Source: Nannocystis punicea
Lineage (GTDB): Bacteria; Myxococcota_A; Polyangia; Nannocystales; Nannocystaceae
Assembly: GCF_026965555.1 (NCBI RefSeq)
Contig: NZ_CP114040.1
Coordinates: forward strand, 3,224,001 to 3,288,000
Direction: 5' to 3'
DNA length: 64,000 nucleotides
Both the position numbers and the translations under genes were made by a program. Below, in pieces: positions 34,386-42,407 of the stretch. The notes under the pieces were generated by a model that made no database searches, was not told where the DNA came from, and worked only from the letters and a program-made list of their open reading frames with translations. Position 1 is the stretch's first letter; each line of letters starts with the position of its first letter.

Positions 34386-34870
34386 CTGCGCACGGCGTCG
34401 TGGGTGAGCGAGAAGCGCTCGGCGATCTCGACGCTGGTCACGCCCTCGGCGGCCAGCAGGAACGCCAGGCGGTCGGTGCGCGAGAGGGTCATCAGCGCGT
34501 CGCCGAGGGTCGCCCCGAGCTCGCGCCGCTCGGCGACCACCGCCGGGTCGTCGCAGGTGCAGGGGACGTCGACGACCTCGGCCGTGGGCGCGGCCTTGCG
34601 GTTCAGCCGCCAGCAGGTGCGCGCCACCAGGGTCGACAGCCACGCGAGCGGGGAGCCCTCGCCGCGGTAGCCGGTCATCGCCGTGCCCGCGGCGAGCAGG
34701 GCCTGCTGCACCGCGTCCTCGGCGTCCTCGCGCAGGTCGCAGCGCCGCCGCGCGACCGCGAGCAGGCGGTCGCCGTAGGCCCGCGCGAGGTGGTCGAGCG
34801 CGCGCAAGTCGCCGTTCTGCATCAACGCGAGCAACGTCTCGACGGACGGTGCGGGCCGGGAGCTGGGCAT
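34235..34870 (-). CDS. ECF-type RNA polymerase sigma factor
   Basis: 211 residues. Region 2: LARAYGDRLLAVARRRCDLREDAEDAVQQALLAAGTAMTG; region 4: LMTLSRTDRLAFLLAAEGVTSVEIAERFSLTHDAVRSRLKRARKVL, a complete helix-turn-helix for -35 recognition. CTCDD between the regions could bind metal. ATG 34870 is the likely start. No anti-sigma gene is adjacent; the thioredoxin gene formerly followed with overlapping start, so a redox-linked regulon is possible (inference). The C-terminus is within duplicated DNA. Confidence 0.9.
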   Translation of the reverse strand: MPSSRPAPSVETLLALMQNGDLRALDHLARAYGDRLLAVARRRCDLREDAEDAVQQALLAAGTAMTGYRGEGSPLAWLSTLVARTCWRLNRKAAPTAEVVDVPCTCDDPAVVAERRELGATLGDALMTLSRTDRLAFLLAAEGVTSVEIAERFSLTHDAVRSRLKRARKVLRAALEARDTLPAPGRTASASPTKGSLPDDDLAQFFASPHR

Positions 34871-35064
34871 GTCTCGGAGGTGCAGGCTGCGGCCCGAAGT
34901 GTGTCACGAAAAATTCTCGAGCGCATGCCGCGCGAATCCGCGGAGCGCGGTGCTCCCTGTCCGGGCTGCGACGGGCGAATCGCTGGAGCATCCCCCGAGC
35001 CCCTCGAGGCGTGACCGCGGCGGGCCCCGCGCTCCGGGCGGCGAATGTGGTAATGGCGCCGCCC

Positions 35065-36192
35065 ATGAGCTCCGCGACCCCCCCGCGTCCCGACCATGTC
35101 CCGGCGTCCGCCGTGTACTCCAGCGATTCAGCGCAGTGGTGCGAGGACAACGACACGGCGGTGCGCCGCTGGTACCGCGACGGTCAGCCCCTGCTCGACG
35201 CCCGGCTGCGCGGCGGCAAGCTGCACGGCGAGCTGTCGTGGTTCACCAACCACCCCGACTTCAATTACGACGAGGCGGCACGTCGCGCCGCGGAGGCGCT
35301 GCAGCAGCAGTACGGCCTGCCGATCGGCCCGCCGCTGACGACCCGGATCGCCGCGGTCTACGAGGACGGCGCGATCGTCACGGCCACCTTTCACGGCTAC
35401 CCGTTCGGCCAGATCGCCCTGATCGCCTCGTGGCGGAACGGTCGCCTGCACGGCCGGTTCGAGTGGCAGAAGATCACCCAGGGCGAGCTCCTCCGCTTCG
35501 GCGACACCGTCATCGGCGCGCACGACGTCAAGCTGCCCAAGCCGCACCCGGACCGCGGGGTGTCGGAGTTCGTCGACGGCAAGCGCAAGAGCACCGCGTT
35601 CTTCGACCGCGAGGGACGGGAGCTCGTGCAGCCGAAGCCGCTCAAGGAGTGGGGCCAGAATTTTACAACAGCGGACCTCGCCGGCTACGTGGCCCGCGGC
35701 GAGTTCGAGCGCGACCTGGCGGCGTTCTTCCCGACGGGCCGCCGCGTCACCGAGCTCGTCGAGGGCGCGCGCCCGCTCGAGTCGTGGATCGATCGGCTGC
35801 CGGAGGCCCACCGCGCGGCGGCCCGGGCCTTCGACGCGCTGGTGCGCAGCGGCCGGTTCCCCTGGCTGGGGCAGCGCTTCGACGTGTCCGGCTCGTACGG
35901 CTTCGACTGCGTCCGCAACGGGCTCCACGGCGCGGCCGACGAGCGCTACGTCGGCCTGTCCGCCGACGGCTCCGGCGACATGCACCTGCTCGACACGACC
36001 ACCGGCCGCGTCCTCGGCTATGAGCACGAGGAGGGCCGGTTCGACGCGCGGCGCGGCTTCGACGACCTCGACGCGTTCGCGTTCGCCATGATCCGCGCCG
36101 AGGCGGCCGCCGCCAAGCGCATCCCGGCCAAGAAGCTGGCCGACCTGTTCAAGGCCCTGGGCCTGACGGGCGGGCTCGCCGAGCTCGACTGA
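35065..36192 (+). CDS. MORN-like repeat protein of unknown function
   Basis: 375 residues from ATG 35065 (ATG 35053 is also in frame). GGKLHGELSWF and NGRLHGRFEW are MORN/YwqK-type strands, with FVDGKRKSTAFFDREG as another; the pattern occurs in antitoxin-like and phospholipid-associated proteins. The C-terminal half (WIDRLPEAHRAAARAF; SGSYGFDCVRNGLHGAADERYVGLSADGSGDMHLLDTTTGRVLGYEHEEG) looks like a SMI1/KNR4-type fold, common in immunity proteins of toxin systems. No toxin gene is next to it. A large phased repeat array follows its stop codon. Confidence 0.7.
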   Translation: MSSATPPRPDHVPASAVYSSDSAQWCEDNDTAVRRWYRDGQPLLDARLRGGKLHGELSWFTNHPDFNYDEAARRAAEALQQQYGLPIGPPLTTRIAAVYEDGAIVTATFHGYPFGQIALIASWRNGRLHGRFEWQKITQGELLRFGDTVIGAHDVKLPKPHPDRGVSEFVDGKRKSTAFFDREGRELVQPKPLKEWGQNFTTADLAGYVARGEFERDLAAFFPTGRRVTELVEGARPLESWIDRLPEAHRAAARAFDALVRSGRFPWLGQRFDVSGSYGFDCVRNGLHGAADERYVGLSADGSGDMHLLDTTTGRVLGYEHEEGRFDARRGFDDLDAFAFAMIRAEAAAAKRIPAKKLADLFKALGLTGGLAELD

Positions 36193-36196
36193 ATAT

Positions 36197-36280
36197 GTGC
36201 ATGCGCGAAGGGGCATGTCCGTCAGGACATGCCCCTTCACACATGCCCCGACGGGCATGCCCGAGCGGACAGGCTCAGCC
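36197..36280. repeat. 14-nt phased palindrome array, 6 units, also terminator-like
   Basis: Cores CATG 36200, CATG 36214, CATG 36228, CATG 36242, CATG 36256 and CAGG 36270 in exact 14-nt phase. It contains a perfect 14-bp hairpin, GAAGGGGCATGTCC (36207-36220) with GGACATGCCCCTTC (36225-36238) around GTCA, and a 7-bp one, CATGCCC-CGAC-GGGCATG (36242-36259). It lies between convergent genes and its last unit reaches into the end of the oxidoreductase gene, so it may also stop transcription. Confidence 0.9.
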
Positions 36281-37825
36281 GAGGCCGAGGTCCTTGAGCG
36301 CGGCCATGGCGGCGTTGTGGCCGCCGCAGCCGATCACGCCGCCGCCCGGGTGGGTGCCGGCGGAGGCGGCGTAGAGGCCGGCGATCGGCTGGCGGTAGGG
36401 CACGCGCTGGTCGAAGCCGTAGGTGTTGTCGACGTGGAGGATGTGGCCGCGGGTGATGCCGAAGTGCTGCTCGATCTTCTGCGGGTGGAGGACGAAGGTG
36501 TCGACCACCAGGTCGCTGGTGCCGGGGGCGAAGCGGTCGCAGATCGACAGCAGGTGCTTGACGTAGCGGCTCTCCTCCTGCTCCCAGGTGGTGCCGGCCA
36601 GCTCGTAGGGCACCCACGACACGAACAGGGCCGAGTTGTGGTGGCCGTCGGCGTCGCGCATGGTCGGGTCGACGGTGGTGTGGATGTACCAGTCGATGAC
36701 CGGGAAGTCGGGCAGCCGTCCGGCCTGGACGGCCCGGAACGCCTCGCCGAAGCTGCGGATCACGACCTCCTCGTCGGGCAGGAGGTGGATCGTCGGGCCG
36801 TACTGGCCGCGGTCGACCGGCAGGCAGGTGAACTGCGGCAGGCCCTTGAGCGCGAGGTTGACCTTGAGCGAGGTGCCGTCGCGGCGCATGCCGTCGAGGC
36901 GGGCGTTGTAGTCGGCCGGGAAGTTGTCGCGGCCGGCGAGGTCGCGCATGCGGAACGGGTCGGCGCCGACCAGGACCACGCGCGCGCGCAGCTCCTCGCC
37001 CTTGTTGGTGAGGACGCCGACGGCGGTGCCGTTCTCGACCAGGATCTGCTTCACCCCGTTGGCGGTGTCGATGACCGCGCCGGCCGCCCGCGCGGCGGCG
37101 GCGAACTTCTGGCTGATGGTGCCCATGCCGCCCTCGACCAGCATCCACGTGCCGCCGGCGCCGGGCAGGCGGCACATGTTGTGGACGAGGAAGTTCATGC
37201 CGGTCCCGGGCGTGTCCCAGGTGCCGTAGACGCCGGTGAAGCCGTCGGTCGAGGCGTACATCGCCCGGATCAGGTCGCTCTTGAACGGGAAGCGGTCGAT
37301 GTACTCGCCGACCGGCTTGCGGCACAGGTCGACGAAGACCTGCCGCAAGGACGCACGGACGTAGCGCTCGGCGGTGTCCTCGAGCGACAGCGGCTCGTGG
37401 AACCACGACGGCGCGAGGTCGTCGCGCAGCTGGGCGAGCTCGGCCTGCATGGCCTGGTCGGCGTGCCAGTCGGCCTCCGACGAGAAGGCGGCGTACTGAC
37501 GTCGGGTCTCCTCGGCGTCGGAGCCGAGCAGCAGGTAGCGGCCGTCGGTGGTCGGCAGGAAGTAGTGCGGGTCGCGTCGCTTCAGCGGCAGGTCGACGCC
37601 GGTGATCTGCAGCAGCTCGGGCTGCATGAGGCCGAGCAGGTAGGCGCCGGTCGAGATCGCCAGGTTCGGGGCGCGCGCGAACGGCTTCTCGGTGCGGACG
37701 GCGCCGCCGACGACGTCCCTCTCCTCGAGCACCCGCACTCGCAGGCCGCGCCTGGCGAGCAACAGCGCAGCCACCAGCCCGTTGTGGCCGGCGCCGACGA
37801 CGATCACGTCCGTGTCCGTTTTCAT
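36275..37825 (-). CDS. FAD-dependent phytoene-desaturase-like oxidoreductase
   Basis: 516 residues. DVIVVGAGHNGLVAALLLARRG is the FAD-binding GxGxxG motif, GGAVRTEKPF and the C-terminal GLYAASAGTHPGGGVIGCGGHNAA close the flavin site, as in the CrtI/PYROXD2 group. VLVEGGMGTISQKFAAAA marks the substrate half. PYROXD2-like members often act on non-carotenoid substrates, and no carotenoid gene is nearby. ATG 37825 fits the family start; two other ATGs lie 12 and 18 nt upstream. It may be co-transcribed with nothing; the MATE gene upstream is 70 bp away in the same direction. Confidence 0.87.
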   Translation of the reverse strand: MKTDTDVIVVGAGHNGLVAALLLARRGLRVRVLEERDVVGGAVRTEKPFARAPNLAISTGAYLLGLMQPELLQITGVDLPLKRRDPHYFLPTTDGRYLLLGSDAEETRRQYAAFSSEADWHADQAMQAELAQLRDDLAPSWFHEPLSLEDTAERYVRASLRQVFVDLCRKPVGEYIDRFPFKSDLIRAMYASTDGFTGVYGTWDTPGTGMNFLVHNMCRLPGAGGTWMLVEGGMGTISQKFAAAARAAGAVIDTANGVKQILVENGTAVGVLTNKGEELRARVVLVGADPFRMRDLAGRDNFPADYNARLDGMRRDGTSLKVNLALKGLPQFTCLPVDRGQYGPTIHLLPDEEVVIRSFGEAFRAVQAGRLPDFPVIDWYIHTTVDPTMRDADGHHNSALFVSWVPYELAGTTWEQEESRYVKHLLSICDRFAPGTSDLVVDTFVLHPQKIEQHFGITRGHILHVDNTYGFDQRVPYRQPIAGLYAASAGTHPGGGVIGCGGHNAAMAALKDLGLG

Positions 37826-37895
37826 GGCGGGCACCATACTCAATGCCCGTCGCCCGTGCGACCGCCGATGGCGGCCGCGGCGCGGCCACGCGGCA

Positions 37896-39251
37896 CTAAC
37901 GCTGTTCGATCGAGATCTTCCCGACCGTGGCGGGGCCGCGGACGGCGATCCACGCGAGCAGCGCGGTCGCCACCAGCGCCAGGCCGACGGTCAAGCCCCA
38001 CCACAGGCCGCCGATGCCGTGGCCGCGCTCGAACGCCAGCCACCACCCGAGCGGCAGGGCGACCGCGTAGTAGCCGGCGAAGTTGACCAGCGCGGCCTTG
38101 TTGGTGCGGCCCATGGCGCGCAGCACCCCGAAGCCGACCACCTGGACGCCGTCGAAGATCTGGAAGGCGGCGGCGATCGGCAGGCTGGCGACCGCGAGCG
38201 CGTAGACCTCGGGGTCGGCCTCGAACAGCGCCGGCAACCGGTAGCGCAGCGAGTACATCAGCACCGCGCCGGCGCCCATCACACCTGCCCCGAGAGACAT
38301 GGCGACCCACGCCGACCGCTCGGCCTCGCGCGGGCGCTCCGAGCCGAGCAGGTTGCCGACGCGGGTCACCGCGGCCATGGCGATCCCGACCGGGATCGTG
38401 AAGGTGCACGAGGCGAGGTTGAGGACGATCGTGTAGGCCGCGAGCGGGGCGTCGCCGAGCCAGCCGGCGAACAGCATGGCCGCCTGGAAGGCCCAGATCT
38501 CGAGGCCGAGCTGGAGGCCGATGCCGAGGCCGACCCCGGCGATCGCGGCCAGAGCGGCGCGGTCGAGCGCGGCCCGCGACCACGGGACCCACGCGCCGTG
38601 ATGCAGGCCGCGGCGGACGATGATCCACGCCAGGGCCGCGGCCATGACCACGCGCACCACGCCGGTCGAGATCCCGGCGCCGACGGCCCCGAGCGCGGGC
38701 AGGCCGAGGGCGCCGAAGATCAGGACGTAGTTGAGGCCGACGTTGACGACGTTGGCCGCGAGCATGACCAGCAGCGCCGGGCCGGTGATCCCGCGGCCCT
38801 GGAGGTACGAGCGCATGGCCGCGTAGAGCAGCACCGCCGGCGCGCCGGGCAGCTGCGCGAGCAGGTAGTCGTGGGCCTGGGCGGACAGGTGCGGCGCCTG
38901 GCCGAGCAGGACCAGGGCGGGGCCGGCGAAGGTCCACAGCAGCATGACCGGGACGCTGGCGAGCAGGGCGAGCACCACGCCGCGCTGCAGGGTGAGGCCG
39001 AGGGCGCGGCCGTCGCCGGCGCCGTGGGCCTGGGCGATGAACGGGTCGCAGCCGAGGACCACGCCCATGCCGATCGTCAGGACCGCGAAGCCCCACAGGT
39101 TGCCGAGCGCGGCGGCGTCGAGCGCCTCGCGACCGACGCGCCCGAGCATCAGCATGTCGACGATGCCGAGCATCATGTTGCCGAGCTGGGTGAGCGCCAG
39201 CGGCACGGCGAGCACGGCGAGCCGCCTCAACTCTGCGAGGACCTCGCGCAT
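37896..39251 (-). CDS. MATE-family multidrug/cation efflux transporter
   Basis: 451 residues with about twelve hydrophobic segments in two similar halves. PLALTQLGNMMLGIVDMLMLGRVG is the canonical first membrane helix of NorM-type transporters; CDPFIAQAHGAGDGRALG and the second-half equivalent VTRVGNLLGSERPREAERSAW fit the family. Such proteins export cationic drugs or metabolites using Na+ or H+. ATG 39251. The substrate is unknown. It is placed upstream of the FAD oxidoreductase and could export that enzyme's product (inference). Confidence 0.92.
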   Translation of the reverse strand: MREVLAELRRLAVLAVPLALTQLGNMMLGIVDMLMLGRVGREALDAAALGNLWGFAVLTIGMGVVLGCDPFIAQAHGAGDGRALGLTLQRGVVLALLASVPVMLLWTFAGPALVLLGQAPHLSAQAHDYLLAQLPGAPAVLLYAAMRSYLQGRGITGPALLVMLAANVVNVGLNYVLIFGALGLPALGAVGAGISTGVVRVVMAAALAWIIVRRGLHHGAWVPWSRAALDRAALAAIAGVGLGIGLQLGLEIWAFQAAMLFAGWLGDAPLAAYTIVLNLASCTFTIPVGIAMAAVTRVGNLLGSERPREAERSAWVAMSLGAGVMGAGAVLMYSLRYRLPALFEADPEVYALAVASLPIAAAFQIFDGVQVVGFGVLRAMGRTNKAALVNFAGYYAVALPLGWWLAFERGHGIGGLWWGLTVGLALVATALLAWIAVRGPATVGKISIEQR

Positions 39252-39357
39252 AAAGAGCGAGTCTTAGCCCAGCGACGGCTGGGCCCGCCAGAGCGCCGCA
39301 GCGTGCCCCTGCGCACGCGTGGCCCGCGAAACCGGCGAATTGGACTAAGCTCGCCGC

Positions 39358-39900
39358 GTGCGCCGCAGCATTCCGGAGCAGGACCACACCACCGGCCAGG
39401 GCGAGCGCCCGAGCTTCTCGTTCGCGCCGATCGGCGTGGTGCGCTCGCCCTACACCGAGCGGTTCGGCACGCCGCGTCAGCCGACCATCACCACCCAGGT
39501 CAAGGAGGACCGGGCGCTCCCGGGGCGCATCGAGGTCCTGCCGGAGTTCGCCGCCGGCTTGCAAGATCTGGCCGAGTTCGAGCGGATCTGGTGCCTCTTC
39601 GTGTTCCACCTCAATCAGGGGTATGGCCTGAAGGTCAGGTCGCCGCGCGACCCGTCGCGCGCCGTCGGCCTGTTCTCCACCCGCGCGCCGCACCGGCCGT
39701 GCCCGATCGGCCTGTCGTGCCTGCGCGTGACCGCGATCGAGGGCGACGCGATCCACGTGCTCGGGCTCGACATCCTCGACGGCACGCCGGTGCTCGACAT
39801 CAAGCCCTACGTGCCCTACGCCGACGCGTTCCCCGAGGCGCGCGCCGGCTGGCTCGAGGGCCGCGTGCAGGACGAGCCGGACGAGTTCCGCCCGCGCTGA
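39358..39900 (+). CDS. tsaA: TrmO/TsaA-family tRNA m6t6A37 methyltransferase
   Basis: 180 residues with the complete TsaA fold: FSFAPIGVVRSPYTERFGTPRQPTI, LEGRIEVL-type ALPGRIEVLPEF, FERIWCLFVFHLNQG, LFSTRAPHRPCPIGLSCLRV and LDILDGTPVLDIKPYVPYAD. TrmO uses S-adenosylmethionine to N6-methylate t6A37 in threonine tRNAs. GTG 39358 is the first codon consistent with the fold plus a 22-residue lead. Length is close to the short form of the family. It lies divergently next to the MATE gene and is followed by the 14-nt array. Confidence 0.93.
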   Translation: MRRSIPEQDHTTGQGERPSFSFAPIGVVRSPYTERFGTPRQPTITTQVKEDRALPGRIEVLPEFAAGLQDLAEFERIWCLFVFHLNQGYGLKVRSPRDPSRAVGLFSTRAPHRPCPIGLSCLRVTAIEGDAIHVLGLDILDGTPVLDIKPYVPYADAFPEARAGWLEGRVQDEPDEFRPR

Positions 39901-39906
39901 CCGGAC

Positions 39907-39990
39907 GGACATGCCCAAAGAGGCATGTCCTGGTGGGCATGTCCGAACGGGTATGTCCGAACGGGTATGTCCCGCGGGACCTGTACCTTC
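39907..39990. repeat. 14-nt phased palindrome array, 6 units
   Basis: Six 14-nt units one after the other: cores CATG 39910, CATG 39924, CATG 39938, TATG 39952, TATG 39966, CCTG 39980. GGGTATGTCCGAAC recurs almost exactly. GGACATGCC (39907-39915) and GGCATGTCC (39922-39930) form a perfect 9-bp hairpin. The array starts 7 nt after the tsaA stop codon. Confidence 0.92.
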
Positions 39991-40185
39991 GTCGCGCGCG
40001 CCGGTCCGCGGGCGCGTACGGCCGAGCCCGCTCGGCGTCGATGGTTGACGACGGTCACAATTCGCGGGACGGCGGCGCACGGGTCCGGGGCCTGCGGCCC
40101 GCAGGCGTCGTGTCGCGGCCGCACTCGCCGGGGCTTTTCGCGGCTGCGCGAAGTCGTCTATCCTCGGCGCTGGAGTTCAACCACC

Positions 40186-41190
40186 ATGCACAAGCACACA
40201 GTCAGTGTCTCCGCCGGCGCGTTCGCGCTGGCGCTGCTGCTGCCGGCGGCCGGACGGGCCGACCTGCCCCCGGGTCCGCCGCCCGTCGCCGCCACCACCA
40301 CAGCGGCGCCGGCCACCGCCACCGCGTCGGCCTCGGCCAACATCAAGATCTCCGATCAGGAGGCGCTGAACGACGACATCCTCTCGGTCATCGACCTGCC
40401 GCTCGCCGCCGCCGACGCGCGCGCGGCCGGGGTGCCGGAGGCCGATCTGAAGGAGGCGCTCTCGGTCACGCAGGAGGTCGGGCTCGGCGCCGGCGAGGCC
40501 AGCGACCTCGTCGCCGAGGAGGCCGACGCGACGAGCAAGCGCGGCAAGGCCAACGCAGGCTTCGGCAAGTGGGTGCGCGTCCAGGTGGCCAGCGGGCTGC
40601 GCGGGCAGAAGCTGGCGGCCAAGCTCAAGGACCGCAAGGAGGACGCCAAGGAGCTGACGGCCGAGGAGACCGACAAGCTCAAGGTCAAGCTCGACGCGCT
40701 GGCCGAGCAGAACCGCCTGCGGCGCGAGAAGCTGCTCGAGAAGCGCCAGGAGCTGCTGGCCAAGGGCCAGAAGAAGATCCTGGCGGCCAAGGATCGCCAC
40801 GACAAGCGCCAGGAGAAGCTGGCGTCGTCGACGGCGGCGATCACCGAGAAGAGCGGGCAGGTCGAGCTGCGGCTGCGCGAGATCGACGCCAAGCTGGCGA
40901 CCGCCACCGGCGAGGAGAAGTCCCGGCTCGAGATCGAGAAGAAGCGGCTCGAGGCGCTCGGCCAGCGGCTCGACAAGGCCGAGGAGAAGCTCGAGAAGAC
41001 CGAGGGCAAGCTCGACAAGAAGGACGCCAAGCTCGACACGATCTCGGACAAGGTCGAAAAGCGCGAGGACAAGCTCGAGAAGAAAGAGGAGAAGCTCGAG
41101 CAGCGCCAGGACCGGCGCGAGGCCAAGATCGAGGCCAAGGCCGAGAAGGCCGAGGCGAAGAAGGACAAGGCCGCCCCGGCGCCGCAGTGA
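40186..41190 (+). CDS. Secreted coiled-coil protein (Lys/Glu-rich)
   Basis: 334 residues. Signal peptide (VSAGAFALALLLPAAGRADL) followed by a Pro/Ala/Thr-rich linker, a helical domain (about 50-130: DQEALNDDILSVIDLPLAAADARAAGVPEADLKEALSV) and a very long coiled coil rich in Lys, Glu and Asp (about 150-320: EEKLEKTEGKLDKKDAKLD, with heptad pattern). No lipobox. The helical domain has an alternating hydrophobic pattern suggesting oligomer formation. It is cotranscribed with the lipoprotein that begins 18 bp later. The function is unknown; a periplasmic or envelope spacer is plausible. Confidence 0.75.
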   Translation: MHKHTVSVSAGAFALALLLPAAGRADLPPGPPPVAATTTAAPATATASASANIKISDQEALNDDILSVIDLPLAAADARAAGVPEADLKEALSVTQEVGLGAGEASDLVAEEADATSKRGKANAGFGKWVRVQVASGLRGQKLAAKLKDRKEDAKELTAEETDKLKVKLDALAEQNRLRREKLLEKRQELLAKGQKKILAAKDRHDKRQEKLASSTAAITEKSGQVELRLREIDAKLATATGEEKSRLEIEKKRLEALGQRLDKAEEKLEKTEGKLDKKDAKLDTISDKVEKREDKLEKKEEKLEQRQDRREAKIEAKAEKAEAKKDKAAPAPQ

Positions 41191-41207
41191 TGAAAGGAGA
41201 TACCGCC

Positions 41208-41618
41208 ATGCACCACTCCACGCATTCGTTCCTCCGTGCCGGTCGTCTCGTCGCGCTGCTGGGCGCGCTCGCGCTCGCGCTGCCCGCCTGCGGCGGCGAG
41301 GGCAAGAAGACCGAGGTCACCAAGACGACCAAGGTCGAGACCAAGACCACCGTGACCAAGACCGAGACGCCGAAGCCCGAGGTGAAGGCCGAAGAGCCGG
41401 CGCCGAAGCCCGAGACGGCGCCGAAGCCCGACCCGGGCTCGGAGAAGGTCCAGGTCGCCGCCGCGGTCGCCAAGGAGATCGCGGCCGACCCCGAGCACGC
41501 CGACGACGTGCTGGCCAAGCACGGCCTCGACCGCTCCAAGCTCGACGCGATGATGTTCGAGATCGCGGCCGACCCGGCGCTGACCGAGGCCTACATGGCC
41601 GCGCGCAAGACCACCTGA
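41208..41618 (+). CDS. Small lipoprotein with Lys/Thr linker
   Basis: 136 residues from ATG 41208, preceded by AAAGGAGA at 41193-41200, which decides this start over the ATG at 41190. Signal ALLGALALALPAC (lipobox Cys) is followed by a Lys/Thr/Val/Glu/Pro linker and a helical C-terminal part (VQVAAAVAKEIAADPEHADDVLAKHGLDRSKLDAMMFEIAADPALTEAYMAA). That last part, with periodic LxxxHGLxxxxLxxMMxEIAxDPxLxxAY, looks like a small three-helix domain. Partner of the preceding coiled-coil protein in the same operon. Confidence 0.8.
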   Translation: MHHSTHSFLRAGRLVALLGALALALPACGGEGKKTEVTKTTKVETKTTVTKTETPKPEVKAEEPAPKPETAPKPDPGSEKVQVAAAVAKEIAADPEHADDVLAKHGLDRSKLDAMMFEIAADPALTEAYMAARKTT

Positions 41619-41640
41619 CGCCGCCTCCGCGGCCATTCCC

Positions 41641-41677
41641 GGGGCCGGGCGACTCGCGCGACGAGTCGCCCGGCCCC
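41641..41677 (+). terminator. Strong hairpin terminator
   Basis: A perfect 16-bp stem, GGGGCCGGGCGACTCG (41641-41656) with CGAGTCGCCCGGCCCC (41662-41677), and loop CGCGA, 23 nt after the lipoprotein stop codon. It ends the two-gene operon. Confidence 0.85.
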
Positions 41678-42407
41678 GTCGCAATTGCGCCATCGTGCCA
41701 GTCGACGGCGCCCCGCAGCGACGACAGGTGGTCGTGACACCGAAGAAGGAATGGCGCGGCCTGCTGCAGCTGCTCGCACGGCCGCCCGCGGCTGCGAGGC
41801 GTCCGCGGCTGCGCGCCGGAGCGCGACGTCGGCCGCGTCGGCCTGCGGGGCGTCCGCCGCTCCTGCCGACCGCTCGTGGGCGCCGGACCCGGCGCGCGCG
41901 CCTCCGCCGCTCTGCTGTGGATCACGGTCGCGGTGCGCGGGCGGCGGCGGGGGGCGAACGGTGGCGCAGGGCCGCATTCGATTGTGCCACCGCGGACCGC
42001 CGCGGCGAGGCGAGCAAGCGGGCAAGCGCCGCTGCTCCGGCGCGTGATCCGCCCCACCCGCCGGAGAATCGCGGCAGCGGACGCGGCCACCTTGTTCGTT
42101 GGCCGCGTCGGAGTGCGCGGAGAAAGAGGAGCGCGAGCAGGCCAATGATCGGACCACCTCGTACGCGGCGACACCGTGCGCCGCCCACCGTCGGATCGGC
42201 GCTTCGCCGGGTCGACGCGCGGTCCGGCCTGCACCCTCGCGGCATTCGCCCATGAATGCCCGCGCCGCTCCGACGCGGCCGATTCATCACACCTCGATCG
42301 GCGCCCTCGCTTAGCCTGCCGCCAATTCGTCAATCCGTAGCAGCACCGGCGGCGGCCCATCGCCCGCCGCGGCGGTGCCCGTCGTTTCGCAACCAGGAGT
42401 GATTGTC
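41678..42407. other. Long intergenic region without a supported gene
   Basis: About 730 bp. Frames stay open because of GC content, but their translations are Arg/Ala/Pro-rich and have no recognisable order; codon bias is less uniform than in neighbouring genes. AGGAG at 42395-42399 belongs to the next gene. No RNA structure or repeat array was noticed. Confidence 0.45.

Noticed and set aside
39907..39990. Arrays considered as CRISPR-like
   Set aside because: Units are only 14 nt with 4-nt spacers, diverge freely and have no cas genes nearby.
41695..42255. 186-codon open frame after the terminator
   Set aside because: Arg/Ala/Pro-rich translation without motif, and uneven codon bias; reported as intergenic.
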